Assembly (NCBI GenBank): GCA_963170165.1
Contig: CAUJGQ010000047.1
Span: forward strand, 1 to 64,000
From: Chloroflexota bacterium
GTDB lineage: Bacteria > Chloroflexota > Dehalococcoidia > CAUJGQ01
DNA: 64,000 bases
Direction: 5' to 3'
Of this stretch, positions 1 to 9,387 are shown piece after piece (position 1 is the first letter of the stretch; the number at the start of each line of letters is the position of its first letter). Both the position numbers and the translations under genes were made by a program. The notes under the pieces were generated by a model. That model was given only the letters and a program-made list of their open reading frames with translations. It had not been told where the DNA came from and made no database searches.

Positions 1-9
1 TCGCGCCGC

Positions 10-552
10 TCAGTCCACCGGGAACAGGTACTGCGCACGCGCCCAGCCGCGGCCGGTCACCTCGCTCCACACCTCAAACCAGTCCTCGCCATCCTCTTCA
101 ATCGGGCCGTTGGTTACCAGAAACCGATGATAGCTGGCTACGCAGTGGTCGTACGGCGCCGACGCCCCTGGAAACGCACGCACCGACAGGCAACCACTGG
201 CAACGATTGCCTGAACGACGTCTTGCGGCTGAAAGGTGAAGCCGGGCTCGCAGGTGTAGGCTACCCGCGCCAGAACGTCTGCCACACGTGCCCCGCCAAC
301 CCAGTAGTAGGCCGCCCGCGAGTAGACCAGGTACCAGCCATCCTGCTCGCCGGCCACGGTCAGCCATTCGCCGCAGGACGCGACGTGGGCAATTCCAGCG
401 TCGCTCGACGGCTCGCCTCGCAGCGCGGCGCCGTACGGCTTGATGACCTCCACCGCTTCTGGCAAGGTCGTGGCCTGCACCCGGTCGCTGCCGCGGTTGG
501 ACAAGGCAAGCAAGGCAATCATCAGTGCTGCTCTCAACAGCGTTCGCGCCAT
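10..552 (-). CDS. Secreted SH3-like domain protein
   Basis: ORF from internal ATG (MARTLLRAALMIALLALS...) with signal-like N-terminus; repeated 'LRGEPSSDAGI...CGEWLTVAGEQDGWYLV' and 'WFEVWSEVTGRGWARAQYLF' SH3_3-like segments. Confidence 0.55.
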   Translation of the reverse strand: MARTLLRAALMIALLALSNRGSDRVQATTLPEAVEVIKPYGAALRGEPSSDAGIAHVASCGEWLTVAGEQDGWYLVYSRAAYYWVGGARVADVLARVAYTCEPGFTFQPQDVVQAIVASGCLSVRAFPGASAPYDHCVASYHRFLVTNGPIEEDGEDWFEVWSEVTGRGWARAQYLFPVD

Positions 553-797
553 CGGCTGCACCTCCATGCATCTGAGTTCCCCGAATTCCGGCACCGGCCG
601 GCTGTGGACACCGGCACGATCTCCCCGGGCAGTATCCATGTCCTGGCGAGGGGCACAAACGGGCGAGCGGCCACGGCCAGCCGGACAATCGACAGGCGGA
701 GCCCCGGACTTCGGATACGCGGCGCGCCGTGCTGGTGGCGTCGCACACAACGTGCCGCGTCATGCTGTGCAAGCTACCATGAGCGCAGGAGGCGCGC

Positions 798-1931
798 GTG
801 CAAGGACAACCAGCAGAACGGGAACGTGCGGCCCTCGCAACGGAACTGGCAGCGTGGATGGCGGAGGGTATCCCGCCACCTAGCACACCGCCGGATGAGC
901 AGCGATTTGCTGCGTTTGCCCAACGGGTCTTCACCTATCAGTTCACCGCCAACCTGGCCTACCGCCGCTACTGCGAATGGCGGGGAGTGACGCCGGAGAC
1001 GCTAGCCGGCTGGCAGGATATCCCCGCCGTCGCCACCGACGCCTTCAAAGAGGCGTCGCTCACCTGCTTTCCCCCAGAGCGGTCCGAGCGGATATTTGAA
1101 ACCAGCGGCACGACGCAGGGAGAGCGGCGCGGGCGCCACTATCTGCGCTCGGATGCGTTGTATCGGGCGGCCGCGCTGCCCAACTTTGACGCGCATGTGC
1201 GCCCAGACGGCCGGCCGCTCACCCCGGTTGTGCTGTTCTTCGCGCCAGCCGCGCTGCCCAGCTCGTCGCTGGCGCACATGTTTGGCATGGTCACCGGCAG
1301 TTGGGGCTCAGCGGGCTCGCACGGCGATGGACATACCTACTTTGCCGGCCCGGCCGGACTGGACCTGGAGGGGGCGGCGCAACGGCTGGCCGGCCTGGCA
1401 GCAGCGGGTGCACCCGTGTTGCTGATGGGCGCCGCCTTTGCCTTCGTCCACCTGCTCGATCACCTGGCTACGGCCGCCCGGCGGATCCCATTGCCGGCGG
1501 GCTCGCGCATTATGGATACCGGCGGCTACAAAGGACGATCACGCGAGGTGTCCAAGACAGACCTCTATCGCATGTACACCACGGCCCTCGGTATCCCGGA
1601 TGATCACATCGTCAACGAGTACGGCATGACGGAGATGTCCTCCCAGTTCTACGATGGTGTGCTGCGTGGCGAGCGCACGCGCAGGAAGATGCCCCCGCCC
1701 TGGGTGCGCACACGCGTTGTCGACCCGGAGACGCTGGCGCCCGTTCCGCTCGGGACCACCGGCGTCCTCTGGCATCTAGACCTGGCGAATCTTGACTCGG
1801 TAGCGGCGCTGCAAACCGCGGACCTGGGCGTCGCGCTCCACGGCGGCTTCGAGGTGCTGGGCCGCGCGGCCGGGTCCGCGGCGCGCGGCTGCTCACTGGC
1901 GGTTGAGGACCTGCTCCATGCCCAGCGCTGA
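798..1931 (+). CDS. LuxE-family acyl-protein synthetase / acyl-activating enzyme
   Basis: FETSGTTQGERRGRHYL and NEYGMTEMSSQFYDG motifs typical of the LuxE family; GTG start with upstream AGGAGG. Confidence 0.85.
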   Translation: MQGQPAERERAALATELAAWMAEGIPPPSTPPDEQRFAAFAQRVFTYQFTANLAYRRYCEWRGVTPETLAGWQDIPAVATDAFKEASLTCFPPERSERIFETSGTTQGERRGRHYLRSDALYRAAALPNFDAHVRPDGRPLTPVVLFFAPAALPSSSLAHMFGMVTGSWGSAGSHGDGHTYFAGPAGLDLEGAAQRLAGLAAAGAPVLLMGAAFAFVHLLDHLATAARRIPLPAGSRIMDTGGYKGRSREVSKTDLYRMYTTALGIPDDHIVNEYGMTEMSSQFYDGVLRGERTRRKMPPPWVRTRVVDPETLAPVPLGTTGVLWHLDLANLDSVAALQTADLGVALHGGFEVLGRAAGSAARGCSLAVEDLLHAQR

Positions 1932-3273
1932 CGGCGACCGCTGCCAGCGATTCCCACCAGCAGCCGAGCCACTGACCCCGGCGCGGCTGAGCACGCTGGC
2001 GGCCGCGTTGCGGACGGCCGGCGCCGGCCTGTCCGCCATGCCCGTCCACGCCATCATCGCCACAGTCAACCGCGCACTGACGCGGCTGGCAGGGACCGAT
2101 GCGGTGAACGTCGCGAAGCTGGCGGCCGCATCGGGATACCACCCAGCCACGGTCCGTGCAGGGCTGCGGGATCTGTCTCTTGCTTTCTCCACGCAGCAGC
2201 TGGAGCACTTGATCGAGCGGGAGATCGGTGGCCCCGGACCGCTGGATGGCTTCGCCGCACGGCCAGATGGCCGCGGCTGGTCCCGCGCCTTTGGCCCGGC
2301 GCTGTCAGTGCTGGTGATGGCGGGAAGCGTCTATCCGGCCGTGGCCGAGAGCGTCATCCTCTGTCTGCTGGCCAAGTCACCCTGCCTGCTCAAGCTGCCC
2401 TCGCGTGACCCGGCGTTCGCGCTGATGCTGTGCGCCGCGCTGGCCGGCGAGGATGAGCGGCTCGGCCGGGCACTGGCCGCCGTGTCGTGGCCGGCCTGGG
2501 ACCATCAGATGCACGCCGCGGCCTTTGGTGCAGCCGAAACGGTGATCGCCTACGGCGGCGCGGAGGCGATGGCTGCCGTGCGAGCGCTGGTCCCGCCCGC
2601 AGTCCGGCTGATCACCCACGGGCCGAAGCTCAGCCTTGCCGTCATCCCGGCAGCGGACGCGCAGCCGGCTGCGGTGGCAGAGGCAGTGGCGGCCGACGTG
2701 GCGGCGTACGACCAGCAGGGCTGCGTCTCCCCGCACACCATCTACGTGACCGGCAGCCTTGACTCGGCCACCGCGTTCGGCGAACGGGTAGCCGCGGCGT
2801 TGGCGGCACGGGAACGCGAGCAACCACGGGGCATGCTCACCCCAAGCGCGGCTGTGGCAATCCGCCAGGCGCGCGGCGCTGCCGAGTTCCGGCCGGGGGC
2901 GGCGGTGTTCGCTTCTTCTGGTAGCACCGCCTGGACCGTGATCGTTGACCCGGAGCCGGCGTTCGCCGTCTCATGTCTCAACCGGCTGGTGTACATCAAG
3001 CCAATCGTCTCGCTCGCGGCGTTGCCCGCGGCACTCGCGCCAGTGGCGCCCTACCTGCAGACGGCCGGCGCCGGCGGTGATGACGCCTTCCGGTTGGCCG
3101 TGGCTGAGGTATGCGGGCCGCTGGGGGTGGCGCGCGTGTGCCCCCTCGGACAGATGCAGCAACCGCCCGCGGACTGGCGTCACGACGGCCGCCCGCGCCT
3201 GCTCGAGCTGCTGCGCTGGACGGACATCGACCGCACGCAGGCAGCTATGGGCGCCGCTCGTCCAACCGCTTGA
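1918..3273 (+). CDS. LuxC-family acyl-CoA reductase
   Basis: 'DQQGCVSPHTIYV' catalytic-Cys-like motif and C-terminal 'HDGRPRLLELLRWTDID'; overlaps the upstream luxE-like gene by 14 nt. Confidence 0.85.
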   Translation: MPSADGDRCQRFPPAAEPLTPARLSTLAAALRTAGAGLSAMPVHAIIATVNRALTRLAGTDAVNVAKLAAASGYHPATVRAGLRDLSLAFSTQQLEHLIEREIGGPGPLDGFAARPDGRGWSRAFGPALSVLVMAGSVYPAVAESVILCLLAKSPCLLKLPSRDPAFALMLCAALAGEDERLGRALAAVSWPAWDHQMHAAAFGAAETVIAYGGAEAMAAVRALVPPAVRLITHGPKLSLAVIPAADAQPAAVAEAVAADVAAYDQQGCVSPHTIYVTGSLDSATAFGERVAAALAAREREQPRGMLTPSAAVAIRQARGAAEFRPGAAVFASSGSTAWTVIVDPEPAFAVSCLNRLVYIKPIVSLAALPAALAPVAPYLQTAGAGGDDAFRLAVAEVCGPLGVARVCPLGQMQQPPADWRHDGRPRLLELLRWTDIDRTQAAMGAARPTA

Positions 3274-3406
3274 CCGGCCACGGGCCGCCTACCGATAATG
3301 CGCGCGTCTCCGATTCCACCCCGCTGCACTCGGCGTCACCGCGACCATTGCCGGTCACTACCGGCTGTACGGCGCGGGCTTGACCGGTAAGGGGGAGGGA
3401 GCAGAC

Positions 3407-4588
3407 ATGAGCCGGCCAGCACGGATGGGGCTTCGTGTCACGGCCGTGGCGGCGCTGCTGGCGGTCGCCGTGTTGATCGGACCGGTACAGGCGCCGGCCG
3501 GCGCCCAATTGGAAGCCGCCGTCAATATCCAGGGGTTTGCCTTCACGCCGGCGGATCTGACCGTCAGCGCCGGGACGACGGTGCGCTGGACGCAAAGCGA
3601 CAGTGCGCTCCACACCGTGACCTCCAGTGTGCCCGACGCGGCCAATGCGGGTGCGGTGTTCCGCTCCGAGTCCCTTGGCGCCGGTGAGGCCTTCTCGTTC
3701 ACATTCAGTGAGTCTGGGGTGTTCCCTTACTTCTGCGAAATCCACCCGCGGATGCGCGGCATGGTGACCGTCACCGGTGAGGCGCCCGCGGCCGGCGGCG
3801 AACCGGAGCCGGAGCTACAGCCGGCGCCGGGGCCGTCGACGCAGATCGAGGCGCCGGCCACCGCCATCGTTGCCCGTGACTTCTCCTTCTCTGCGCCTGC
3901 GGCCATCAGCCAGGGGCTAAACAAGCTCACGCTCACGAACGAGGGCCAAGAGCCGCATCACGCCCAACTGTTGCGGCTGAATGACGGCGTAACGGCAGAG
4001 CAATTCGGCGCGGCTGCGCAGCAGGGGCCCGGCCCCCTCTTCACTCTGGTCACCTTCCGTGGCGGCCCGGGCGCCATCGACCCCGGTGGCGAGCAGGTGG
4101 TGTGGGTGGATCTGCCGGTGGGTTCGTACCTGATGATCTGCTCAATCGCGAGCCCAGACGGTCTGAGCCACGCAGCCAAGGGCATGACGCAGCCGCTTCA
4201 GGTATCACCGGCAGCGATCTCCGCCGCGCCACCCCAGTCCAGCGCCGAAGTTGAGATGGGAGATTTCGGCTTTGACCTGCCGGATCTCCGGGCCGGAACG
4301 CAGGTCATCATGCTGACAAACACGGGCGCCCAGGCGCATGAAATGACGCTGATCAAGCTCGCAGCCGGGGCAGGGGCGGCAGACACGCTCGCCTTCTTTG
4401 CCGCTCCCGCCGGGCCGCCGCCGTTCAGCAGCGCCGGTGGCTTCCAGGCGGTGGGTCCGGGCCTGTCCGGTTGGGCACAGATAGACCTCAGCGCTGGGAG
4501 TTACCTCGCGATCTGCAGCGTGCCTGACCCGGACAGTGGCAGGCCACATTACGAGCTGGGCATGGTCAGCAGCTTCGCGGTCCCGTAG
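3407..4588 (+). CDS. Secreted multi-cupredoxin (plastocyanin-like) protein with three possible copper sites
   Basis: Signal peptide; N-terminal HTVTS...FPYFCEIHPRM plastocyanin-like site; two further repeats with H...C...H...M spacing. Confidence 0.75.
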   Translation: MSRPARMGLRVTAVAALLAVAVLIGPVQAPAGAQLEAAVNIQGFAFTPADLTVSAGTTVRWTQSDSALHTVTSSVPDAANAGAVFRSESLGAGEAFSFTFSESGVFPYFCEIHPRMRGMVTVTGEAPAAGGEPEPELQPAPGPSTQIEAPATAIVARDFSFSAPAAISQGLNKLTLTNEGQEPHHAQLLRLNDGVTAEQFGAAAQQGPGPLFTLVTFRGGPGAIDPGGEQVVWVDLPVGSYLMICSIASPDGLSHAAKGMTQPLQVSPAAISAAPPQSSAEVEMGDFGFDLPDLRAGTQVIMLTNTGAQAHEMTLIKLAAGAGAADTLAFFAAPAGPPPFSSAGGFQAVGPGLSGWAQIDLSAGSYLAICSVPDPDSGRPHYELGMVSSFAVP

Positions 4589-4623
4589 CGTCGCCCGCGC
4601 CAAAGCCGCGAGTTCGCGTGCCA

Positions 4624-5472
4624 TCAATGGCGGGGCTGCTGCTGCAGCCACCACTCCGCCACCTCCAGTTGGGTGGCGAAGCGCACACCTGCGCGGGCGC
4701 GCATATGGCGCAGCAGCCGCTCCAGCATCAGGATCCGGTGCCCGCGGCCGATGATCTGCGGATGCATGGTCAGCGTAAACACGCCGCCGGGCACGCGGTC
4801 GTACATGAAGTCGAACTCGTCCTGCCAGATCTCCAGTACCTGCGAGGCCGGGGTCAGCCCGGTGCGCGTCTGATAGCTGTACTGAAAGTACGGCGCATCG
4901 TCCAGAATCCAGTGCACCGGCATCTCAATCAGGTCCGTCTCCTGGCCAAAAGTGTAGGCGCGGTCTTTGTGCGCCACATCGCCGGCCCGGCAGCGGTACA
5001 GGGAGAAGTCATCGCCCATCAGGCTGGAGTCGTACACAAAGCCCTGATCACGCAGGATATCCAGCGAATTGGGGCTGAGATCCCAGGAGGGCGAGCGAAA
5101 GCCGCGCGGGCGGACCCCGGCGGCGCGCTCGATGGCGTCACTACCCCGCCGGATGACGGCGCGCTCGGTATCCGCGTCCAGCGTATTCGGTACTTCGTGC
5201 ATGTATCCGTGGTTGCCGAGCTCGTGGCCGCGCCGGGCCATCTCCGCCACCAGCGCCGGCCACGTGTCGGCGCTGTGGCCCGGCACAAAGAAGGTCGCCT
5301 TCGCCTCAAACCGGTCCAGGGTCTCCAGCACGCGCGGCACGCCGACGCGGGCGCCATATTCCCCACGTGAGAGCGGCGTCGGCGAATCCATATCGCGGAA
5401 GATCCACGACGACATGGCGTCGAAGTCGAAGCTCAGACACACCCACGCCCGCGGTCCGTTGTCATCAGTCAT
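4624..5472 (-). CDS. Polysaccharide deacetylase family protein
   Basis: LSFDFDAMS, ELGNHGYMHE and FRSPSWDLSP motifs; TATAAT and GGGAG upstream of ATG. Confidence 0.85.
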   Translation of the reverse strand: MTDDNGPRAWVCLSFDFDAMSSWIFRDMDSPTPLSRGEYGARVGVPRVLETLDRFEAKATFFVPGHSADTWPALVAEMARRGHELGNHGYMHEVPNTLDADTERAVIRRGSDAIERAAGVRPRGFRSPSWDLSPNSLDILRDQGFVYDSSLMGDDFSLYRCRAGDVAHKDRAYTFGQETDLIEMPVHWILDDAPYFQYSYQTRTGLTPASQVLEIWQDEFDFMYDRVPGGVFTLTMHPQIIGRGHRILMLERLLRHMRARAGVRFATQLEVAEWWLQQQPRH

Positions 5473-5676
5473 CGCGCCGCTCCCTGGCCATCATCAGGGG
5501 GATTATACGCATCGCGGCCTCTCCGGGCGGAGCGTGTCACCGCTTGTCGTGCCGGCATCCCACCAAGCCAGGTGTGAGCGTAACCATCGCGCCGGTATAC
5601 CTCATAGCCAGCCGCCAGGCGCAGCTTCCCGGCGGCGACAGCGCTCACGTTGCCTTCCAACCCGTATCATGACTGC

Positions 5677-6942
5677 ATGGGACGGCGTGACCGCGGCCGG
5701 TGGGACATCCCGCCCGCCGGCGAAACCTTACGGCTGCATCTCGACTCGCTCAGCCATCAAGGGGCCGCGATTGGCCGGCTCGATGGCCAGGTGGTGTTTG
5801 CCGCCTATGGCATCCCCGGCGAGGAGGTCGACGTCTACATCGAGAAAGTGCACAAGGACTATCTGGAGGGGCGGGTAGTGGCGGTGCACACGCCCTCACC
5901 CGAACGAGTGGCGCCGCGCTGCGAGTACTTCGGCGCGTGCGGTGGCTGCCAGCTTCAGCACATCTCGTACGAGGGCCAGCTCGCCTTGAAACGCCAGATC
6001 GTTGGTGAGCAGCTACGCCGTATCGGCAAGCTGCACGATGTCACCGTGGGGCCAGCCCTGCCCTCGCCCGATCCCTGGTACTACCGCAACCATGCCCGCT
6101 TCACGGTGGACCGCGACGGCTTCCTCGGCTTCACCATGCGCGGTCGCAGGCGCATCGTCCGCACTATGACCTGCTACATTCACAATCCGTGGATCCGCGA
6201 TACCATGCAGGCGCTCCAGGGACGCTGTCGCGGGCTGCGGCAGGTGGCGTTGCGGACGGGCATCTATACCGGCGACCGGCTGATCCAGCCGCCGCTAGAC
6301 GGTAAGCTCAGCGACCGGCCGGCCGAGAGTGAAGGTACGCCATTGCCGCCGCTGCCACTGCCGCTGCCACTCATCGCAAGCGGCCAGCGCGAATACGATG
6401 AGTGCCTGCTCGGCGCCCGCTTCCACGTCTCAGCCGCTTCGTTCTTTCAAGTGAACACGCTCCAGGCCGAGAACCTGATCCGGCTGGTGCGTGATGGCCT
6501 GGACCTGGGTCCGGATGACATCTTACTGGATGCCTATGCCGGCGTGGGCACGTTCGCCAAGACATTGGCGCCGCTGGTGAGCAAGGCCATCGCCATCGAA
6601 GTGTCTGCCTCCTCGGTGGCAGACGGCCGCCGCAACACCGAGGACGTCGCGAATGTCGAGTGGCTGCTCGGTGAGGTGGAAGCGGTGCTGCCTGTCATGG
6701 CCGAGCGGCCCACCGCCGTCGTGCTGGACCCGTCCCGCCAGGGCTGCGGCGTCTCCACACTGGAGGCGCTGATCGCCGCCGGTGTGCCGCGCCTTGCCTA
6801 TGTCTCGTGTGAACCGGCAACGCTTGCGCGGGACCTACGGATCCTAGTCGATGGCGGCTACCGAGTGGCATCGTTGCAGCCGGTCGATATGTTCCCGCAG
6901 ACCTACCACATCGAATGCGTGGCGGTGCTGCGGCGTGACTGA
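5677..6942 (+). CDS. RNA (uracil-5-)-methyltransferase, RlmD/TrmA family with TRAM domain and Fe-S cysteines
   Basis: TRAM-like N-terminus; CEYFGACGGCQLQH; DAYAGVGTFAKTLA; LDPSRQGCG; YVSCEPATLARDL. Confidence 0.87.
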   Translation: MGRRDRGRWDIPPAGETLRLHLDSLSHQGAAIGRLDGQVVFAAYGIPGEEVDVYIEKVHKDYLEGRVVAVHTPSPERVAPRCEYFGACGGCQLQHISYEGQLALKRQIVGEQLRRIGKLHDVTVGPALPSPDPWYYRNHARFTVDRDGFLGFTMRGRRRIVRTMTCYIHNPWIRDTMQALQGRCRGLRQVALRTGIYTGDRLIQPPLDGKLSDRPAESEGTPLPPLPLPLPLIASGQREYDECLLGARFHVSAASFFQVNTLQAENLIRLVRDGLDLGPDDILLDAYAGVGTFAKTLAPLVSKAIAIEVSASSVADGRRNTEDVANVEWLLGEVEAVLPVMAERPTAVVLDPSRQGCGVSTLEALIAAGVPRLAYVSCEPATLARDLRILVDGGYRVASLQPVDMFPQTYHIECVAVLRRD

Positions 6943-7564
6943 GCCCGCGTTGGTGCTGGCATCGGCATCGCCACGGCGGCAGGAACTGCTGGCCGCGCTT
7001 GGCCTTCCGTTCGCGGTGAGCGCCACCGACGTCCCCGAACCGCTGGACCCGCACCTTCCCGCCGCCGAGCAAGCGTGCGCGCTGGCGCTGGCCAAGGCGC
7101 GTGCCGCCGCGCGGCATCGCGCTGCACTGACGTTGGGCGCAGATACCATCGTCGTGCTGGATGGCCGGCCGCTGGGAAAGCCTGCCGATGCCGCGGATGC
7201 GCGCCGGATGCTGACAGCGCTGCAGGGCCGAACGCACCGCGTCATCACCGGGTTGGCGGCCGTCCGGAGCGGGCGGCGACAGACAGTGTACGCCGAGACG
7301 GCGGTCGTGATGCGGCCATACACCGACGCCGAGATCACCGCCTACATCGCCGGCGGGGACCCATTCGACAAGGCAGGCGCGTATGCGATCCAGCATCCGG
7401 GCTTTGCGCCAGTAGAGCGGATTGCGGGTTGCTACTGCAACGTGATGGGCCTGCCGCTGTGGACGGCTAGGGCGCTGCTGCTGGACATGGCGCCAGAGCT
7501 GGAGCCTGCCCAGCCCAGCGACACGTTCAGTCGCTGCGCCGTCTGCCCGCTGCGAGGCGGCTGA
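6935..7564 (+). CDS. maf: Maf-like nucleotide pyrophosphatase
   Basis: LVLASASPRRQELL; LGADTIVVLDG; FDKAGAYAIQHPG; GTG start overlaps the upstream stop. Confidence 0.87.
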   Translation: MTEPALVLASASPRRQELLAALGLPFAVSATDVPEPLDPHLPAAEQACALALAKARAAARHRAALTLGADTIVVLDGRPLGKPADAADARRMLTALQGRTHRVITGLAAVRSGRRQTVYAETAVVMRPYTDAEITAYIAGGDPFDKAGAYAIQHPGFAPVERIAGCYCNVMGLPLWTARALLLDMAPELEPAQPSDTFSRCAVCPLRGG

Positions 7565-7567
7565 GCA

Positions 7568-8110
7568 CTACCAGCCACCCTCAGTAGCCGCGATATCGCC
7601 GGATGTGACGCCAAAGTCCGCGGTCCAGTACCAGCCGTAGGAGCCACCTGCCCGGCGGGCGATACCGATGTACCGAATGTCGGGATTCATCATGTTGGCG
7701 TAATGCGCTGGTGAACCGGCCCACATCCCCACCGTGGCCACGCCTTCGGCGTAACCGGCGGCCAGATTCTCGCTCACCCAGTCGGTGATGCGATAACCGC
7801 AGTCGTTGAGCCGCTGGGTCCACGACCGGAAGCTGTCGTCATGGCCAAACACGGCGCCGGAGGCCAAATCGCCTGACTTCCACTCGGCGGCGCGGGTGAG
7901 CGTTCCCGAAATCGACAGCGGCGCCAGACCGCCACGGGCGCGCAGGCTGTTGATGCCGTCCAGCGCTGCCTGCTCTTCACCGTCGACCTGGGTGCCGGCG
8001 GGATTGACCGTGCAGGTGTCATAGCCACGCGCGGGCGCGGCTGGGGTCAAGTTACTGAGGCCAATCGCCGCGGCGACGCCCAGCGCAGCGAGCAAGATAC
8101 GTGTTCGCAT
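7568..8110 (-). CDS. Secreted CAP (SCP/PR1) domain protein
   Basis: Signal peptide; LDGINSLRARGGLAPLSIS...W..SENLAAGY...GSPAHYANMMNPDIRYIGIA. Confidence 0.83.
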   Translation of the reverse strand: MRTRILLAALGVAAAIGLSNLTPAAPARGYDTCTVNPAGTQVDGEEQAALDGINSLRARGGLAPLSISGTLTRAAEWKSGDLASGAVFGHDDSFRSWTQRLNDCGYRITDWVSENLAAGYAEGVATVGMWAGSPAHYANMMNPDIRYIGIARRAGGSYGWYWTADFGVTSGDIAATEGGW

Positions 8111-8400
8111 AGCCAATATGCTCGTGTGTCACCGATTCGCCGGATTCCCGGCTACCGTGATCATCGGCTGGATCCCCGATGCGCTGCAGTGACCATCCGG
8201 ATAATGCACCCGCGGGTCGGCAGGCAAGGAGAAGTGTGCAAGAGCAGACGAGGGGGAAGATGGCCAGCGATGCTGGGCTGCTCTGGGCGTCACCGCGCAT
8301 GGGATGGCGCCTGGCCCTACCCTACGAAGCGAACTTCAGGCTGTCAAGCCGAGCAACCGGGCGGCGCAGTGTGCGCGATCCGGCGCACCGCGTGGCGACG

Positions 8401-9159
8401 CTAGACGCTGCTCAGATGGCTGCGCGGGACGACCGCAGTGAAACGTGCCCGTTCGCCGCGCATGTAGATACGTCGAACCTCAATCAACTGGTCGCCCGCG
8501 TACGTGCGCCGCTGAAGCAGCAACCCCGGGCTGGCCGGCGGCACGTCAAGTGCGGCAGCGTGGTCTGCATCGAGCAACACACCACTGACCGACTCCTCGG
8601 CGTGCGACACCTGGAGCCCTAGCTGCTGTTCCAGGTGCGCATAGAATGCCGATGGCCCGCCGTTTGACCGGCCGTGTTCCAGCGCCAGTTGCGTGACCTC
8701 CAATGCGGGCAGCAACAGCCGCTCAACGGCGCACGGACCAGCGCTGTCCTGGATCACGCGCACGACTTCCAGTACTTCCCCACTCCCCAGCGCCGCCAGC
8801 GGACGCAGGTCTTCGTTGGGGGCGATCAGCGCGGTGCTAACCACACTCGCCTTCCATTCACCATCGCTTGCCTGCAGCACACTGGCAAAGCTGAACGATG
8901 GCGTGGGCGGCCGGCGGTCCGCCGTGCCCACGAAGGTGCCCTGACCGCGACGGCGCCACAGCATCCCTTCGCGCACCAGTTCGTCGATGGCCTGGCGGAT
9001 GGTGGGCCGGGAAACTCCTGTCCGCCGCGAAATCTCCGCCTCGGTCGGGATCATGTCGCCCTGGCGCAACTGCCCGCCAGTGATGGCGGCGCGAAGCTGC
9101 TGGCGTAGCTGGAAGTACAACGGCACTGGGCTGGCGTGGTCGAGCTGCAGCGATTCCAT
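8401..9159 (-). CDS. GntR-family (HutC/UTRA) transcriptional regulator
   Basis: N-terminal winged HTH 'IPTEAEISRRTGVSRPTIRQAIDELVREGMLWRRRGQGTFV' plus UTRA-type C-terminus. Confidence 0.87.
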   Translation of the reverse strand: MESLQLDHASPVPLYFQLRQQLRAAITGGQLRQGDMIPTEAEISRRTGVSRPTIRQAIDELVREGMLWRRRGQGTFVGTADRRPPTPSFSFASVLQASDGEWKASVVSTALIAPNEDLRPLAALGSGEVLEVVRVIQDSAGPCAVERLLLPALEVTQLALEHGRSNGGPSAFYAHLEQQLGLQVSHAEESVSGVLLDADHAAALDVPPASPGLLLQRRTYAGDQLIEVRRIYMRGERARFTAVVPRSHLSSV

Positions 9160-9387
9160 TCCTGGCTCCTGCCACGTGGTAGGGGGGCACGGCGACATTC
9201 AGGCCCCGTGGCACCGATGGCCATGTTACAGGAAGCTTGCAGCTCTGCCTAGACAAATTCGCCAAAAAAGAAACCAGTTGGCAACTCAGGGCCACCAACA
9301 GCCGCTGAGCACCGCGCCACGGCCCAACGGGCGGGCAGCATGTGCCCGCGCGTCACGCTGAGGCAGATGGCAGAGGCAGGCACGCGG

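Noticed and set aside
127-990. Long plus-strand ORF in the track (287 aa)
   Set aside because: Antisense to the SH3-like gene and overlapping luxE; low-complexity Arg-rich translation typical of shadow ORFs in GC-rich DNA.
5469-5660. Small minus-strand ORF (63 aa) upstream of the deacetylase gene
   Set aside because: TTG/GTG start only, no motif; overlaps the likely promoter region (TATAAT) of the deacetylase gene.
8179-8622. Plus-strand ORF with GGGGGAAG before ATG at the CAP/GntR intergenic region
   Set aside because: Runs antisense into the GntR gene; no family resemblance, so not supported.
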